Source of the DNA: Castellaniella hirudinis
Lineage (GTDB): Bacteria; Pseudomonadota; Gammaproteobacteria; Burkholderiales; Burkholderiaceae_B
NCBI RefSeq assembly: GCF_042651965.1
Contig: NZ_JBHSDY010000006.1
Coordinates: 206,646-270,645 of the forward strand
Direction of reading: 5' to 3'
Length of the DNA stretch: 64,000 nt
This document shows, in pieces, positions 63,645 to 64,000 of the stretch. The stretch's first letter is position 1, and each line of letters starts with the position of its first letter. Made by a program: the position numbers and the translations under genes. A model generated the notes under the pieces. It ran no database searches. It was given only the letters and a program-made list of their open reading frames with translations, and was not told where the DNA came from.

Positions 63645-64000
63645 CCGCATCAAAACCACGCAACGATCACTCCACTCGATCATCAACAAGCCTCACCAAC
63701 CCGCGTGGTTATTAGATTTAGCGATGATCGACAAGGGCCTTTACCGACGCTTTTACCGTCAGAAACGCACATCTTTTGCTGACGCGGAAGATGGAGATTT
63801 GCGGGGCGACGGTGCATTCAATCCCATTGTCAACCACTTGTGATTTTTTCCTTAAAAGACTACTGGAGGTTGAGTTGCTTCAAAACAGCCGACACCAAAT
63901 CAATCACTTGAATAGTCTGGGGTTCCTATCCGGCTGAATCGACCCGGATTTTCTAGACAGTCCCGGTTTTCAAAAAATGGCGTCTCTCAAATTCTACCGG
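63645..64000. other. No recognisable gene at the right edge
   Basis: About 355 bases. The only open frame across 63592-63843 runs through the terminator hairpin and shows no family resemblance, so I do not call it. A gene may begin beyond the window. Confidence 0.5.

Noticed and set aside
63592..63843. 83-residue open frame at the right edge
   Set aside because: It starts inside the terminator hairpin and has no recognisable family or ribosome site.

Overview
The window is GC-rich, gene-dense DNA that looks like a motile betaproteobacterium of the Burkholderiales, most probably Alcaligenaceae (Bordetella/Achromobacter/Castellaniella-like). That placement is inferred from codon use, a short flagellin with a FliA-type promoter, and the families present; no rRNA or tRNA gene is visible to confirm it.

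Layout. (1) 1-4040: the 5' part of a zinc alcohol dehydrogenase, a HipB/HipA toxin-antitoxin pair, an unrecognised small protein and an Rpn/DUF4351-type PD-(D/E)XK protein. (2) 4250-8100: two flagellin genes pointing away from each other, with a lone tyrosine recombinase between them. Only the leftward flagellin has a sigma-28 promoter, Shine-Dalgarno and ATG. The rightward copy has an intact body but lacks all three, and the two copies share a 153-bp near-perfect inverted repeat starting at codon 2. This is the most interesting locus: a possible flagellin inversion switch, or an insertion that beheaded the second gene. (3) 8146-37857: about 30 kb of glycan biosynthesis. It holds a 1.2-kb-residue-scale multi-domain glycosyltransferase, four more GT2 enzymes, a DegT aminotransferase, an ATP-grasp/HAD fusion, TagD/TagF-like glycerophosphate enzymes, a CDP-glucose pathway (RfbF, RfbG, epimerase-like, C-methyltransferase, aminotransferase), an ACP/AMP-ligase/LuxE/LuxC acyl-reduction module, several methyltransferases, a GNAT acetyltransferase, and a CysC-like kinase fused to a methyltransferase. 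A leftward run of 16 genes from 33632 to 16730 is tightly packed, mostly with ATGA/TGATG overlaps, and reads as one operon. No flippase, polymerase or other multi-pass membrane protein is seen in this block, and it adjoins the flagellins, so a flagellin glycosylation island is the preferred reading over an O-antigen locus.

(4) 37979-53057: mixed chromosomal genes. These include a CGNR regulator divergent from a secreted alpha/beta hydrolase, an LpxL-like acyltransferase, a LOG-family protein, a thioesterase, DbpA, a YcaQ-like glycosylase, a PAT-like GNAT, two AraC regulators, a membrane GGDEF protein and a DUF1800/DUF1501 pair. (5) 53140-60294: small enzymes with LysR or ArsR regulators, an IS3 transposase remnant, and an SDR/MDR/SnoaL operon divergent from a LysR gene. 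(6) 60344-63430: a type IV AbiEi/AbiEii toxin-antitoxin operon with a truncated third gene, and a membrane-anchored DUF2726 nuclease-like protein. The last ~360 bases hold a strong terminator and no recognisable gene.

All functional names are read from motifs and family resemblance by eye; no database search was run.
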